Assembly (NCBI GenBank): GCA_903953895.1
Contig: CAJBLH010000184.1
Location: 1-56,015 of the forward strand
Length of the DNA: 56,015 bases
Direction of reading: 5' to 3'
DNA from: an uncultured Desulfobacteraceae bacterium
GTDB lineage: Bacteria; Desulfobacterota; Desulfobacteria; Desulfobacterales; Desulfatirhabdiaceae
Part shown: positions 27,231-35,999 of the stretch, in pieces
How the letters are laid out: each line of letters starts with the position of its first letter
How positions within the stretch are numbered: the first letter of the stretch is position 1
Made by a program: the position numbers and the translations under genes
The notes under the pieces: generated by a model
Database searches by the model: none
Told to the model about the DNA's origin: nothing
The model's input: the letters and a program-made list of their open reading frames with translations, nothing else

Positions 27231-30167
27231 ATGACTTCTTTTGAAAATCTGTTCGTGAAGTATCAAAACTTGCTGACCGAAAACAGCAATTTGAAAGAAG
27301 AAATCAGAGTCCTGAAGACTTGCCTGGCCGGTGTGGAGCTGGGGATTCCGGTTGGCGAAAGCTCCGAGCAAGGGGGTGAACCGGAGACGCCCCCGCGTCA
27401 ATCCGAAGCTTACGTATCGCCGGTCGATATCAGCAATAAGTCTGACAGCGTAGAAAAGATCAAACTCTTCATATCGCGTTTCAAGGGCCGGGATGATGTA
27501 TATGCAAGGCGGTGGGAAAACAAAAAGAAGGGCACATCCGGCTATTCGCCTTCCTGTGTGAATGAATGGAAGCCCGGCGTTTGCGCCAAACCGAAGGGGT
27601 CTTGTGCTGGCTGCACGCATAAGGAATATGCCGCTTTGGACGAAGCGGTCATCGATCAACACCTGCGGGGGAAAATTGTCGCCGGAATATACCCAATGGG
27701 ACTTGACGACACATGCTGGTTTTTAGGCATTGATTTTGATAAGGGAGAATGGCGAAAGGATATCACGGCACTGAGAGATGTGTGTGCTGAATTCGAAATT
27801 CCCGTTGCCGTTGAACGGTCTCGTTCCGGGGACGGCGCACACGCCTGGTTTTTCTTTGAAAGACAAATCCCTGCTGCTCTTGCCAGAAAATTCGGGGCTT
27901 CCCTGGTTACCTACACCATGAACAAGCGACACGAAATCACATTCAAGTCATATGACCGATTCTTCCCCAATCAAGACACGTTACCAAAAGGCGGGCTGGG
28001 AAATCTGATCGCGCTCCCTCTGCAAAAAGAAGCGAGAAAGCTTAATAACAGCGAATTCATAGACGAAAACCTCGTCTCGTATGCGGACCAATGGGCTTTT
28101 TTAGGTTCTGTCCGAAAATTGTCCGGCGATGAAGTGGAAAGCCACATATCGAGACTAACCGGCGGTAACGAATTGGGGGTTTTGAGGATAGATGAAGAGG
28201 AGGCGCCAAAGCCATGGGAATCGGTCAAGATCACGTTGACGGGAACCGATTTTCCACGACAGATCGAGATTGTGAAGGCGAACATGCTGTATGTTCCAAA
28301 GAGCGGCTTTTCTCAGCGGGGACTGAATCGGCTGAAGCGTCTTGCTGCCTTTAAAAATCCGGAGTTTTATAAAGCTCAGGCGATGCGCTTATCGACCTAC
28401 GGAAAGTCGAGAATTATCGCCTGCGCCGATGAAACCGCCGACTATCTCATGCTACCCAGAGGGTGTGAGACGGACCTTAACGCGATCTTTTCCGAATATG
28501 GAACCGAAATCACCTCTATTGACCATACCACTTCCGGTAGAAAAATCGATATCGATTTCAGCGGCACCTTGAGGGATGAGCAAGCCATCGCCATCGACAA
28601 ATTGCTCAACCATAACATCGGTGTCCTCTCCGGTACGACCGCCTTCGGTAAAACGGTTGTAGCCATCAAACTGATCGCCGAAAGAAAAGTAAACACGCTG
28701 ATCATTGTCAACCGGACCAGTCTGGTCTCCCAGTGGACCAAGCGATTGATGGAATTCCTTGCCATTCATGAGACATTGGCGGCATCCGATAACGATGGTG
28801 AAAAGAAAAGAGGAAGAAAGAAAATCAGAACCGTTATCGGGCAACTGGGACAGGGAAAAAACATTCTTGGCGGCATTATCGACATAGCACTCATACAGTC
28901 GCTCGGCAGAATAGGTGAGATAAAGGAACTCTTGAAGGATTACGGCATGATCATCGTCGATGAATGTCACCATGTCGCGGCCTTCAGCTTCGAGAACATC
29001 CTCAAGAACGCGACTGCCAAATATGTATACGGGTTGACCGCAACCCCCACTCGGAAGGATGGTCATCATCCAATCATTTTCATGCAGTGCGGTCCCATAC
29101 GGTACAGAGACGATGCAAAAAAACAGGCTGAAAAACGGCCTTTTGCGCATTATGTGATTCCAAGGTTTACTCCGTTTCGGGTTCCTATGGATAAAGATGA
29201 AAAAGATGTCTCCATCCAGGAACACTACGGGAAAATAGCGGTAAACGAAATGCGCAATCAACTGATTTTCGATGATGTGACCCAGTGCTATGAGAACGGC
29301 AGAAATTGCCTCGTTTTGACGGAAAGAACCGCCCATGTGGCACTCCTTGCAGAGAAACTGAAGAAACGAATTCCTGGCGTGATGTCGCTGACCGGAGGAC
29401 GGGGAGTGAAAGAAAGCGAAGAACTCTTTAAACAAATAGCCGACACCCCTCATGACAAGCAATTGACACTAATCGCCACGGGCAGGTACATCGGGGAAGG
29501 GTTTGATGAGCCGCGTCTCGATACCCTCTTCCTGACCATGCCGATATCATGGAAAGGCACGCTGCAGCAGTATGCGGGGAGGCTCCACAGATTGTTCGAC
29601 AGCAAGAAAGAGGTGCTGATCTACGATTATGTGGATGTTCACGTGAGAATGCTTGAAAAGATGTATCATAAGCGTCTCAACGGATATGCCGCCATCGGCT
29701 ACAAGGCAAAAGGCGGGTTTACGGTACCTGATTCGATCGATATCATTTTTAACAGAAGCAATTTCTCTCCGGTTTACGGGAATGATATCCTATCGGCTGA
29801 AAGAGAGATCCTGATAGCAAGCCCCTTTGTTACACGAAAACGCACCGTAGAGATGATGCAAATTATAGAGGCCGCTTTACGGAAAGAGGTAAGTGTAACC
29901 GTGGTGACGAGGCCTTCGCAGGATTACAGAGCAAAAGATACGGCTATGCTGCAAGAAACCCTGGATTTATTGCAAGGCGCCGGTGTGCGTATGGTATGTC
30001 GCTCGAACATCCATCAGAAATTCGCGATAATTGATCAAAGGATCGTATGGTATGGGAGTATCAACCTGTTGAGCTTCGGCAATGCGGAAGAAAGCATCAT
30101 GAGGCTCGAAAGCCCGAATATCGCCTATGAACTGATAAAAAGCCTGGAACGGACCGGAACGACATAA
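27231..30167 (+). CDS. TOTE-like AEP primase, SF2 helicase and PLD nuclease fusion protein
   Basis: The 978-residue protein starts with a coiled coil (about 1-45). Next comes a primase-like domain of the TOTE conflict type: ISRFKGRDDVYARRWENK, CAGCTHKEY, and the metal site FLGIDFDKGEW plus ERSRSGDGAHAWFFF. An SF2 helicase follows (LSGTTAFGKTVVA, IIVDECHHVAAFSF, TATPTR, QYAGRLHRLF), and a C-terminal phospholipase-D-type domain with one HxK motif (HQKFAIID). Proteins with this domain set are regarded as anti-invader systems. It follows the XamI fusion by 33 bases. All core motifs are present. Confidence 0.8.
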   Translation: MTSFENLFVKYQNLLTENSNLKEEIRVLKTCLAGVELGIPVGESSEQGGEPETPPRQSEAYVSPVDISNKSDSVEKIKLFISRFKGRDDVYARRWENKKKGTSGYSPSCVNEWKPGVCAKPKGSCAGCTHKEYAALDEAVIDQHLRGKIVAGIYPMGLDDTCWFLGIDFDKGEWRKDITALRDVCAEFEIPVAVERSRSGDGAHAWFFFERQIPAALARKFGASLVTYTMNKRHEITFKSYDRFFPNQDTLPKGGLGNLIALPLQKEARKLNNSEFIDENLVSYADQWAFLGSVRKLSGDEVESHISRLTGGNELGVLRIDEEEAPKPWESVKITLTGTDFPRQIEIVKANMLYVPKSGFSQRGLNRLKRLAAFKNPEFYKAQAMRLSTYGKSRIIACADETADYLMLPRGCETDLNAIFSEYGTEITSIDHTTSGRKIDIDFSGTLRDEQAIAIDKLLNHNIGVLSGTTAFGKTVVAIKLIAERKVNTLIIVNRTSLVSQWTKRLMEFLAIHETLAASDNDGEKKRGRKKIRTVIGQLGQGKNILGGIIDIALIQSLGRIGEIKELLKDYGMIIVDECHHVAAFSFENILKNATAKYVYGLTATPTRKDGHHPIIFMQCGPIRYRDDAKKQAEKRPFAHYVIPRFTPFRVPMDKDEKDVSIQEHYGKIAVNEMRNQLIFDDVTQCYENGRNCLVLTERTAHVALLAEKLKKRIPGVMSLTGGRGVKESEELFKQIADTPHDKQLTLIATGRYIGEGFDEPRLDTLFLTMPISWKGTLQQYAGRLHRLFDSKKEVLIYDYVDVHVRMLEKMYHKRLNGYAAIGYKAKGGFTVPDSIDIIFNRSNFSPVYGNDILSAEREILIASPFVTRKRTVEMMQIIEAALRKEVSVTVVTRPSQDYRAKDTAMLQETLDLLQGAGVRMVCRSNIHQKFAIIDQRIVWYGSINLLSFGNAEESIMRLESPNIAYELIKSLERTGTT

Positions 30168-30314
30168 ATGATGAACCAATCCCTGAGCCTATCGCATGTA
30201 AACATTATAGCGGAAAGTTCATGGTCAGAGTCCCGCCTGAGGTTCATTGATAATTGGCTCTACAGGCTGCTGAATCCGGCGTTAGCCTCAATCGTATTGC
30301 AAGCTCCAAGTTGA
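30168..30314 (+). CDS. Short unrecognised reading frame after the primase-helicase gene
   Basis: The frame starts one base past the previous stop codon and runs 48 codons (MMNQSLSLSHVNII...). Its position suggests translational coupling, but I recognise no family. It may be the 5' stub of a longer gene lost by deletion, or chance. Confidence 0.25.
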   Translation: MMNQSLSLSHVNIIAESSWSESRLRFIDNWLYRLLNPALASIVLQAPS

Positions 30315-30455
30315 GCCAGTAGAATATATGTTCTGCTTTGAGTGTAAGCGGTAAACGAATGCCTACCGACAGCATCGTGTCAATACGATGACAAATTTTT
30401 GTAGAATTTGAAAAATCCGCTCTTGGTCATCTTACGCCCTCCCGTCTTTCTTTGT

Positions 30456-30565
30456 CACTATAGACATTCAGAAAAATAATTTCGCGGTGTTATCGGTCGG
30501 AGATATACTACAGTATTATCTCCTCCCTGGCGCCTTGCGAAATGAATTTTCTGAATATCTATATA
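30456..30565. mobile_element. MITE-like element with 28-bp imperfect inverted ends
   Basis: CACTATAGACATTCAGAAAA... at 30456-30485 mirrors ...TTTTCTGAATATCTATAT at 30537-30565. The right-hand end recurs at 37274-37303, which argues for a dispersed element rather than a local hairpin. The 50-base interior has no gene. Confidence 0.6.
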
Positions 30566-30640
30566 AGCCAGTAGGTATTTTTGATTTCCAGTGGTTTATT
30601 TTTTGGCCCCTATTTTGCTTTGATGGATGTATTGCCTAAT

Positions 30641-30659
30641 GATAATGATAATCAAATGA
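30641..30659 (+). promoter_or_regulatory. Possible Fur box upstream of the hydrogenase operon
   Basis: GATAATGATAATCAAATGA matches the first 14 of 19 bases of the classic Fur consensus, i.e. two GATAAT hexamers; the third hexamer is poor. It lies 11 bases upstream of the hydrogenase start and just ahead of AGGAGG, where bound repressor would block transcription. Confidence 0.45.
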
Positions 30660-30670
30660 AAGGAGGTATC

Positions 30671-32212
30671 ATGCGAATTGGAAGAAGGGAATTTTTAAAA
30701 TACTGTATCGGGTCAGCGGCTGCCCTGGGTCTTCCCCTGTCGGCCCTAGGGAAACTGGAAAAGGCGTTTGCGGCAGGAACACTTCCAACTGTTGTCTGGC
30801 TGAACGGCGCCAACTGCACAGGGTGTACGGTCTCCTTGGCCAATAGGTTCAGTTCTCAGGCGCCGACTGATATTGCCGACCTTCTGATCAATACCATCGA
30901 TCTGGCCTTTCATCCCAATCTCATGGGAGCTGCAGGAGATCTTGCGGTGGACACCCTGATTCAGGCCACATCAGGTGAATTTATCCTTGCAGTGGACGGC
31001 GGCATACCAACGGCATTCGGAGGAAGCACCTGCATGGTCTGGACAGAAAATGGAGAAGAAGTTACGGCGTTGAAGGCAGTGCAAACCCTCGCACCAAAGG
31101 CGAAGGCGGTGCTATGCATCGGTACCTGCGCCAGTTTCGGCGGGATTCCAGCGGGAAATCCGAATCCCACCGGTATTGTGAGTGTTCGCAATGCGTCCGG
31201 CAGATCCACCATCAATATTCCGGGGTGCCCGACCCATCCGGATTGGATTATTTGGACAATAGCCCAGCTTCTTTCCGGCGCCACCGTGGTGTTGGATTCC
31301 TATGGAAGGCCAGCCGCGCTTTTTGGCTCAGAAAATGTCAATGTGCATGAGCGCTGTTCCAGAGAGGATTCGGAAGAGGCCCATACATTCGGAGAGGAAG
31401 GGCGCTGTCTCAAGGAACTTGGCTGCAAGGGGCCCAGAACACAGGCGGACTGCCCGACACGAAAATGGAACAGTGCAACGAACTGGTGTGTCGGCGCCAA
31501 CGCCATATGTCTGGGATGTACCGAAAGCGGATTTCCGGACAAGTTTTCACCGTTTTATACCAAGAGCTATTCCTATTCAGAATATCAGAAACCCGGTGCC
31601 GCGGATACAATACCGCCTGTCATGCAGGCGTTTGCCGTTCCGCAGACAGCAAACTCGCTGACAGTGGTGATTACGGTGCTATCCGCAACGGATAACATCG
31701 GTGTAGCAGGCTATCTGCTGACCGAGACTTCCACCAAGCCTTCGGCAACGGCAACCGGGTGGACAATCAATCCACAGAGTTATACGTTTGCTTCAGCGGG
31801 CGCTCAGGTGCTGTATGCCTGGGCAAAAGATGCTGCCGGCAATGTATCGGCAAGCCTGTCGGCCAAAGTTACCATCACGCTTTCATCTGGTGCGGCGGAT
31901 ATTTCGGCGCCGGCATCTCTGAATTTGGGTGATGTCGAAGTGGATGAATCGGAGACAAAGACGCTTATAGTCGCAAACAAGGGGACAGCGAGACTGGCGG
32001 TTTCAAAAGTTGAAGTGATCGGCAGCGATGCCATTGCCTTTAAACCATCCGCCACGCAGTTCACTGTAGAGGCATCGAAAGGATATGAACTGAAAATCGC
32101 ATTCAAACCGACATCCACTCGTTATTATTCTGCAACGCTCAGAATCTATTCCAATGATCCGGATACACCTGTGAAGGCAACAGCCCTGACAGGCAGTGGA
32201 ACAGATGATTAA
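30671..32212 (+). CDS. Periplasmic [NiFe(Se)]-type hydrogenase small subunit with C-terminal Ig-like and choice-of-anchor D domains
   Basis: The 513-residue protein starts with a Tat signal (RRREFLK-type, residues 5-10) and covers the small subunit to about residue 310. Cluster ligands are seen in NCTGC, GTCASFGG, PGCPTHP, VHERC, DCP, NWCVGAN and CLGC. NWC replaces the NWP of standard NiFe enzymes, a change linked to a 4Fe-4S medial cluster as in NiFeSe enzymes. Beyond this lie an Ig-like repeat (about 315-415; DTIPPVMQAF, AWAKDAAGNVS) and an ASH/choice-of-anchor D domain (about 418-510; LNLGDVEVDESETKTL, YSNDPDTPV). Normal small subunits lack these. AGGAGG precedes ATG 30671. The large subunit and protease genes follow. 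Confidence 0.85.
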   Translation: MRIGRREFLKYCIGSAAALGLPLSALGKLEKAFAAGTLPTVVWLNGANCTGCTVSLANRFSSQAPTDIADLLINTIDLAFHPNLMGAAGDLAVDTLIQATSGEFILAVDGGIPTAFGGSTCMVWTENGEEVTALKAVQTLAPKAKAVLCIGTCASFGGIPAGNPNPTGIVSVRNASGRSTINIPGCPTHPDWIIWTIAQLLSGATVVLDSYGRPAALFGSENVNVHERCSREDSEEAHTFGEEGRCLKELGCKGPRTQADCPTRKWNSATNWCVGANAICLGCTESGFPDKFSPFYTKSYSYSEYQKPGAADTIPPVMQAFAVPQTANSLTVVITVLSATDNIGVAGYLLTETSTKPSATATGWTINPQSYTFASAGAQVLYAWAKDAAGNVSASLSAKVTITLSSGAADISAPASLNLGDVEVDESETKTLIVANKGTARLAVSKVEVIGSDAIAFKPSATQFTVEASKGYELKIAFKPTSTRYYSATLRIYSNDPDTPVKATALTGSGTDD

Positions 32213-32305
32213 ACGCCTGTCGATAGTACCCGCCTTCGGGTGTTTAATATATTTCGCCGATCGTGTCGTCGTCGGCATATTTTTCTAATAGGAAAGGAAT
32301 GCGGC

Positions 32306-33742
32306 ATGAGTACAATTACAATTATGGATCCGGTGACCCGGATTGAAGGACATATGAAGGTTGAGGTAACCATCGACACGCAGAACGGACAACAGCAGAT
32401 CGTTGATGCGCGATGTACCGGTACCCTTTTTCGGGGGTTTGAGACATTGCTGGCTGGGCGAAACCCCCTGGACGCACCGGTCATTACCCAGCGGGTTTGC
32501 GGAGTCTGCCCTATTTCTCACGGGCTGGCATCGGTTCTGGCGCTTGAAAACGTTTCCGAATGGATGCCGCCCACCAATGCCAGGCTTTTACGCAACCTCA
32601 CGTTGGGGGCCAATTTTATCCAGTCCCACATCCTGCATTTTTATCTGTTGGCTGCCATGGATTATGTCTCCGGGCCGAACACTTCCCCCTGGAAGCCGGC
32701 ATGGGAAGTGGATATGAGAACGGATGCCAGGCTCGACCTGGTAGCATCCAACCTGGGAAAAGCGATTGAAGCTAGACGCCGGGCCCATGAAATGGGGGCG
32801 GTTTTTGGCGGAAAGATGCCTGCCGCTCATACCTTCATTCCAGGTGGATTCACAGCCACCGCCTCAACGCAGAGAATCAGCCAGTTCAGGACCCACCTCA
32901 ATAGTTTGACCGACTTTATCCGGGAGATATACATTCCGGATGTCGGTGTGGTGGCTGATGTATATGATGACTATTTCAGTTACGGGGCCGGTTGCAAGAA
33001 CTTGCTGGCCTTCGGTGTGTTTTCGATGAATGATTCAAATCAGGTCAAACTGTTTTCTCCGGGATATATCGAAAATTCCGAAGCTTCGATATCAAAACTT
33101 GATCCAGGCCAGATCACCGAATCGGTTGCTTTTTCCTGGTATGCGGACCAGACGGAAAACCTGGGGCCTGCGCAAGGGGCGACCGAACCGGTCTATCCAA
33201 AGGGCGATGCCTATTCCTGGCTTAAAGCCCCAAGGCTTTCCGGAAAACCATTTGAGGCAGGTCCTCTTGCCAGAATGTGGATCAACGGAGATTATCAGAG
33301 AGGGATTTCAGTGATGGACCGGCATGCGGCCAGAGCCCAGGAGGCTTTGAAGGTTGCCGAGGCGATGCAGGGCTGGCTCGATGGCCTGATCATCGGCAAC
33401 ATGTCTTACGACAAAGCTTTTGATCAGCATTCCGGCGTCGGCGTTGGTATGTCCGAGGCTCCCCGGGGAGCATTGGGTCATTGGGTAAAAATCGTCTCCG
33501 GTAAGATTTCTCAGTACCAGATCATCACCCCCACCTGCTGGAACGCTTCACCCCGTGACGGAATGTCGGTTCGGGGTCCCATGGAACAGGCGTTGATCGG
33601 TACACCCGTTTTAGATCCGACCAAGCCCATCGAAGCGCTTCGGATAATTCACTCCTTTGACCCCTGTCTATCTTGTGCGGTACACGTGATGCGGCCTGAA
33701 GGCAGACCGGTAGTGGTATGGGCCGACAACAATCAGCCATAG
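32306..33742 (+). CDS. Hydrogenase large subunit (Cys variant of the NiFeSe lineage)
   Basis: The 478-residue catalytic subunit has both Ni-binding motifs: RVCGVCPISHG near the N-terminus and DPCLSCAVH near the C-terminus. The first Cys of the second motif is the Sec position in NiFeSe enzymes and is TGT here. The tail after His (MRPEGRP...) is the peptide removed by the maturation protease. VTRIEGH and HILHFYLLAAMDY are typical family blocks. The start is ATG 32306 after GGAAAGGA. With the small subunit it oxidises or produces hydrogen in the periplasm, exported as a pair by the small-subunit Tat signal. Confidence 0.92.
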   Translation: MSTITIMDPVTRIEGHMKVEVTIDTQNGQQQIVDARCTGTLFRGFETLLAGRNPLDAPVITQRVCGVCPISHGLASVLALENVSEWMPPTNARLLRNLTLGANFIQSHILHFYLLAAMDYVSGPNTSPWKPAWEVDMRTDARLDLVASNLGKAIEARRRAHEMGAVFGGKMPAAHTFIPGGFTATASTQRISQFRTHLNSLTDFIREIYIPDVGVVADVYDDYFSYGAGCKNLLAFGVFSMNDSNQVKLFSPGYIENSEASISKLDPGQITESVAFSWYADQTENLGPAQGATEPVYPKGDAYSWLKAPRLSGKPFEAGPLARMWINGDYQRGISVMDRHAARAQEALKVAEAMQGWLDGLIIGNMSYDKAFDQHSGVGVGMSEAPRGALGHWVKIVSGKISQYQIITPTCWNASPRDGMSVRGPMEQALIGTPVLDPTKPIEALRIIHSFDPCLSCAVHVMRPEGRPVVVWADNNQP

Positions 33743-33780
33743 CCGGGAGAACGAGCAACACCGAAAAAGGGAGTACTGGA

Positions 33781-34215
33781 ATGAAGACGCTTGTTCTTGG
33801 GGTTGGCAATTTGCTCATGGGTGACGACGGTATCGGGGTTCACGCAGCAATGGCCCTGTGCAGCGAAGGAGGGATTGATGGTGCGGAGATCCTCGAGGTG
33901 GGAACTGCTATTCTGGACGCTCTGCCGGCACTCGAAGCGGCAGAGCGCATTGTTGTGATGGATGCAGTCTGTGCCGGAGAAACGCCAGGAACCATCTACC
34001 GGATACCGCTTTGTAAATGCGCCGAGAACAATTCCATTGCTTCTGTGCATGGATTGAGCTTGGTCCGGATACTGACCCTTCACGGAAAACAAATCCCCGA
34101 TAGCGTGGTTCTGGGGGTGGAGCCGGATCATATCGGCTGGTCGATGTCGCTGTCTCCCCGCGTGGCAAAAGCGCTTCCAAAACTTTTGGAAGCGGTAAGG
34201 GAAGAAATACGATAG
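33781..34215 (+). CDS. Hydrogenase maturation protease (HyaD/HybD family)
   Basis: The 144-residue endopeptidase has VLGVGNLLMGDDGIGVH at the N-terminus (the first metal-binding acid), DA near residue 61 and the HGLSL block with the third ligand near residue 90. It removes the C-terminal tail of the large subunit after nickel insertion. ATG 33781 follows AAAGGGAG; the frame is open further upstream but the homology begins here. It lies 38 bases after the large subunit gene. Confidence 0.9.
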   Translation: MKTLVLGVGNLLMGDDGIGVHAAMALCSEGGIDGAEILEVGTAILDALPALEAAERIVVMDAVCAGETPGTIYRIPLCKCAENNSIASVHGLSLVRILTLHGKQIPDSVVLGVEPDHIGWSMSLSPRVAKALPKLLEAVREEIR

Positions 34216-34242
34216 TCAGGAACGGGGCGTATTCATGAAAGT

Positions 34243-35568
34243 TCACTGAATTTCAGAAAGCCGACGACTGATGCGAATCGGGTAGTTATCTGGGTGATCG
34301 AGATATTTGTATCGGTCATCCAGACATGAAAAGCCGGCTTGAATCTTTTTTCGAATTTCCGGCAGGGTAGGGGATGGTTGAATGCGCCGGCCGTTTTCCA
34401 TGACTTTAATCAAAATGGGCGCTGTATCTTCGATTGCTTCGCTGCGGACACCCAGAATGTCTGTTAAGAATCTGCCGGTTTGGTCTGTTCTGCGGAAAAC
34501 CTGTTTTTCTCCGGCAAGGGTAATTTTTCCAGGGCTGGTTTTTTTAACATCCCGTTCGTCATATCTCGCCAGTTTATAGACCATGTCCAGGTAAGGCGTA
34601 TCGGCAGAAACGCCGAGTTTGGTTCCAACGCCGAATGCATCGATGGCCGCTCCGCTCGACAATACCTTTTCGATCTCGAACTCGTCAAATCCGCTGGTGG
34701 CAATTACCTGAACCAGATGCAGTCCAGCATCATTTAGAACTTTCCGGACCTTTCGGCTGGTCTCCACCATCTCTCCGCTGTCGATTCGGACGCCTTTCAG
34801 TAGGTGGCCTTCTCTGGCCATGTGCAGCGCAACGTTAACCGCACTGTGCGCGCCGTCAATCACATCATGTGTATCGATCAAGAAAATGCAGTTATCGGGA
34901 AAAGATCGGGCATAGGCGCGGAATGCTTCAACATCACTGCCGAGTGTCAGAACAAAGGAGTGCGCCATGGTGCCGGAAACTGGTATGCCATATGTCTTGC
35001 CGGCCAGTACATTGCTGGTTCCGGTAAAGCCGGAGATATAGGCATTTCGGGCCACCTGCATGCCCGCATCCAGGCCCTGGGTGCGGCGCAGCGAAAAATC
35101 GGCAATCGGTCTGCCTTGGGCTGCATGCACGCAGCGCAGGGCTTTGGTGGCGATATTGGTCTGAAATCCGAGAATATTGATCAGAAACGTTTCAACCAGT
35201 TGCGCCTCGGCAATGGGGGCCGTGACTTCCATCAGCGGCTCATCTGCAAAATAGATCGTTCCTTCGGGCATGGCCCAGACATCTCCGGTAAAACGGAACC
35301 GTGCAAGCGACCGGATGAATTCTTCCGAAAAAAGGTTCAAGCTCTGAAGATAATCCATATCCGATTGCGAAAAACGCATTCGCTCCAAGCCGGATAAGGC
35401 ATCATCGAGGCCGGCTGCAACGAAGTATCCCCGGTTCACTGCTGCGGATCTGCGAATAAACAGGGAAAACGTGGCATTTCCCGCCAGATGGTTTTCCATA
35501 TAGGCGAACATCATGGTCAGTTCATACAGGTCTGTGAACAGGGGGCTCAATGTGTCATCTTGGTTCAT
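34243..35568 (-). CDS. pncB: Nicotinate phosphoribosyltransferase
   Basis: The 441-residue protein joins nicotinate and PRPP in NAD salvage. It shows PLFTDLYELTM at the N-terminus, DFSLRRTQG with the phosphoribosyl-binding region, GTMAHSFV, a DTHDV block and KGVRIDSG near the active site. MNQDD at 35568 was chosen because homology begins there; the open frame extends 34 codons upstream. It converges with the hydrogenase protease gene, with 27 bases between the stops and no clear terminator. Confidence 0.92.
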   Translation of the reverse strand: MNQDDTLSPLFTDLYELTMMFAYMENHLAGNATFSLFIRRSAAVNRGYFVAAGLDDALSGLERMRFSQSDMDYLQSLNLFSEEFIRSLARFRFTGDVWAMPEGTIYFADEPLMEVTAPIAEAQLVETFLINILGFQTNIATKALRCVHAAQGRPIADFSLRRTQGLDAGMQVARNAYISGFTGTSNVLAGKTYGIPVSGTMAHSFVLTLGSDVEAFRAYARSFPDNCIFLIDTHDVIDGAHSAVNVALHMAREGHLLKGVRIDSGEMVETSRKVRKVLNDAGLHLVQVIATSGFDEFEIEKVLSSGAAIDAFGVGTKLGVSADTPYLDMVYKLARYDERDVKKTSPGKITLAGEKQVFRRTDQTGRFLTDILGVRSEAIEDTAPILIKVMENGRRIQPSPTLPEIRKKIQAGFSCLDDRYKYLDHPDNYPIRISRRLSEIQ

Positions 35569-35599
35569 AGCGTATGCAAGGTGTTGGTGTGAGCGGGGA

Positions 35600-35827
35600 T
35601 CATGCATTGTCGTTTTGTGACGAGGTGTTCGCGCCCGGCGAAACTTCCTGTACCCGTCCGATCCGGCCATCTTTTAGGCGAACTTTGATCCCGCGGGAAT
35701 GAAAAGCAGCCGATGTCAGGATATCTTTGACAATCCCGGATGTACGTTTGCCGGTTTTCTGATCTGTCTTCAAAATGATTTCGACGGGCGCGCCGGGATA
35801 AATCTCTTTACGGTGTTGACCATTCAT
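35600..35827 (-). CDS. YwbE family protein
   Basis: This 75-residue protein matches the small YwbE family by eye: PGAPVEIILKTDQKTGK, SGIVKDILT, and IKVRLKDGRIGRVQEV. The function is unknown. MNGQHRK at 35827 fits the usual N-terminus. It precedes pncB by 31 bases on the same strand, so the two may be co-transcribed. Confidence 0.8.
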   Translation of the reverse strand: MNGQHRKEIYPGAPVEIILKTDQKTGKRTSGIVKDILTSAAFHSRGIKVRLKDGRIGRVQEVSPGANTSSQNDNA

Positions 35828-35999
35828 GCTGCAGTCTCCGGATACTGTTTTGAACAATACGATAGCTTTCAAAATATGATTTTGGGTGTGTTAGCGGTCG
35901 GAGATGACCGAAAAATTCAGTAAGGTGTCCCCAGAATTCCGTTTGTCAGTCTGAAATATTGTTCCGATTCGATGGGGGCGCGACTAAGGCAGTCTCATT

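Noticed and set aside
28452-29462. Minus-strand 336-codon frame inside the primase-helicase gene
   Set aside because: It is antisense to intact helicase motifs and resembles no family.
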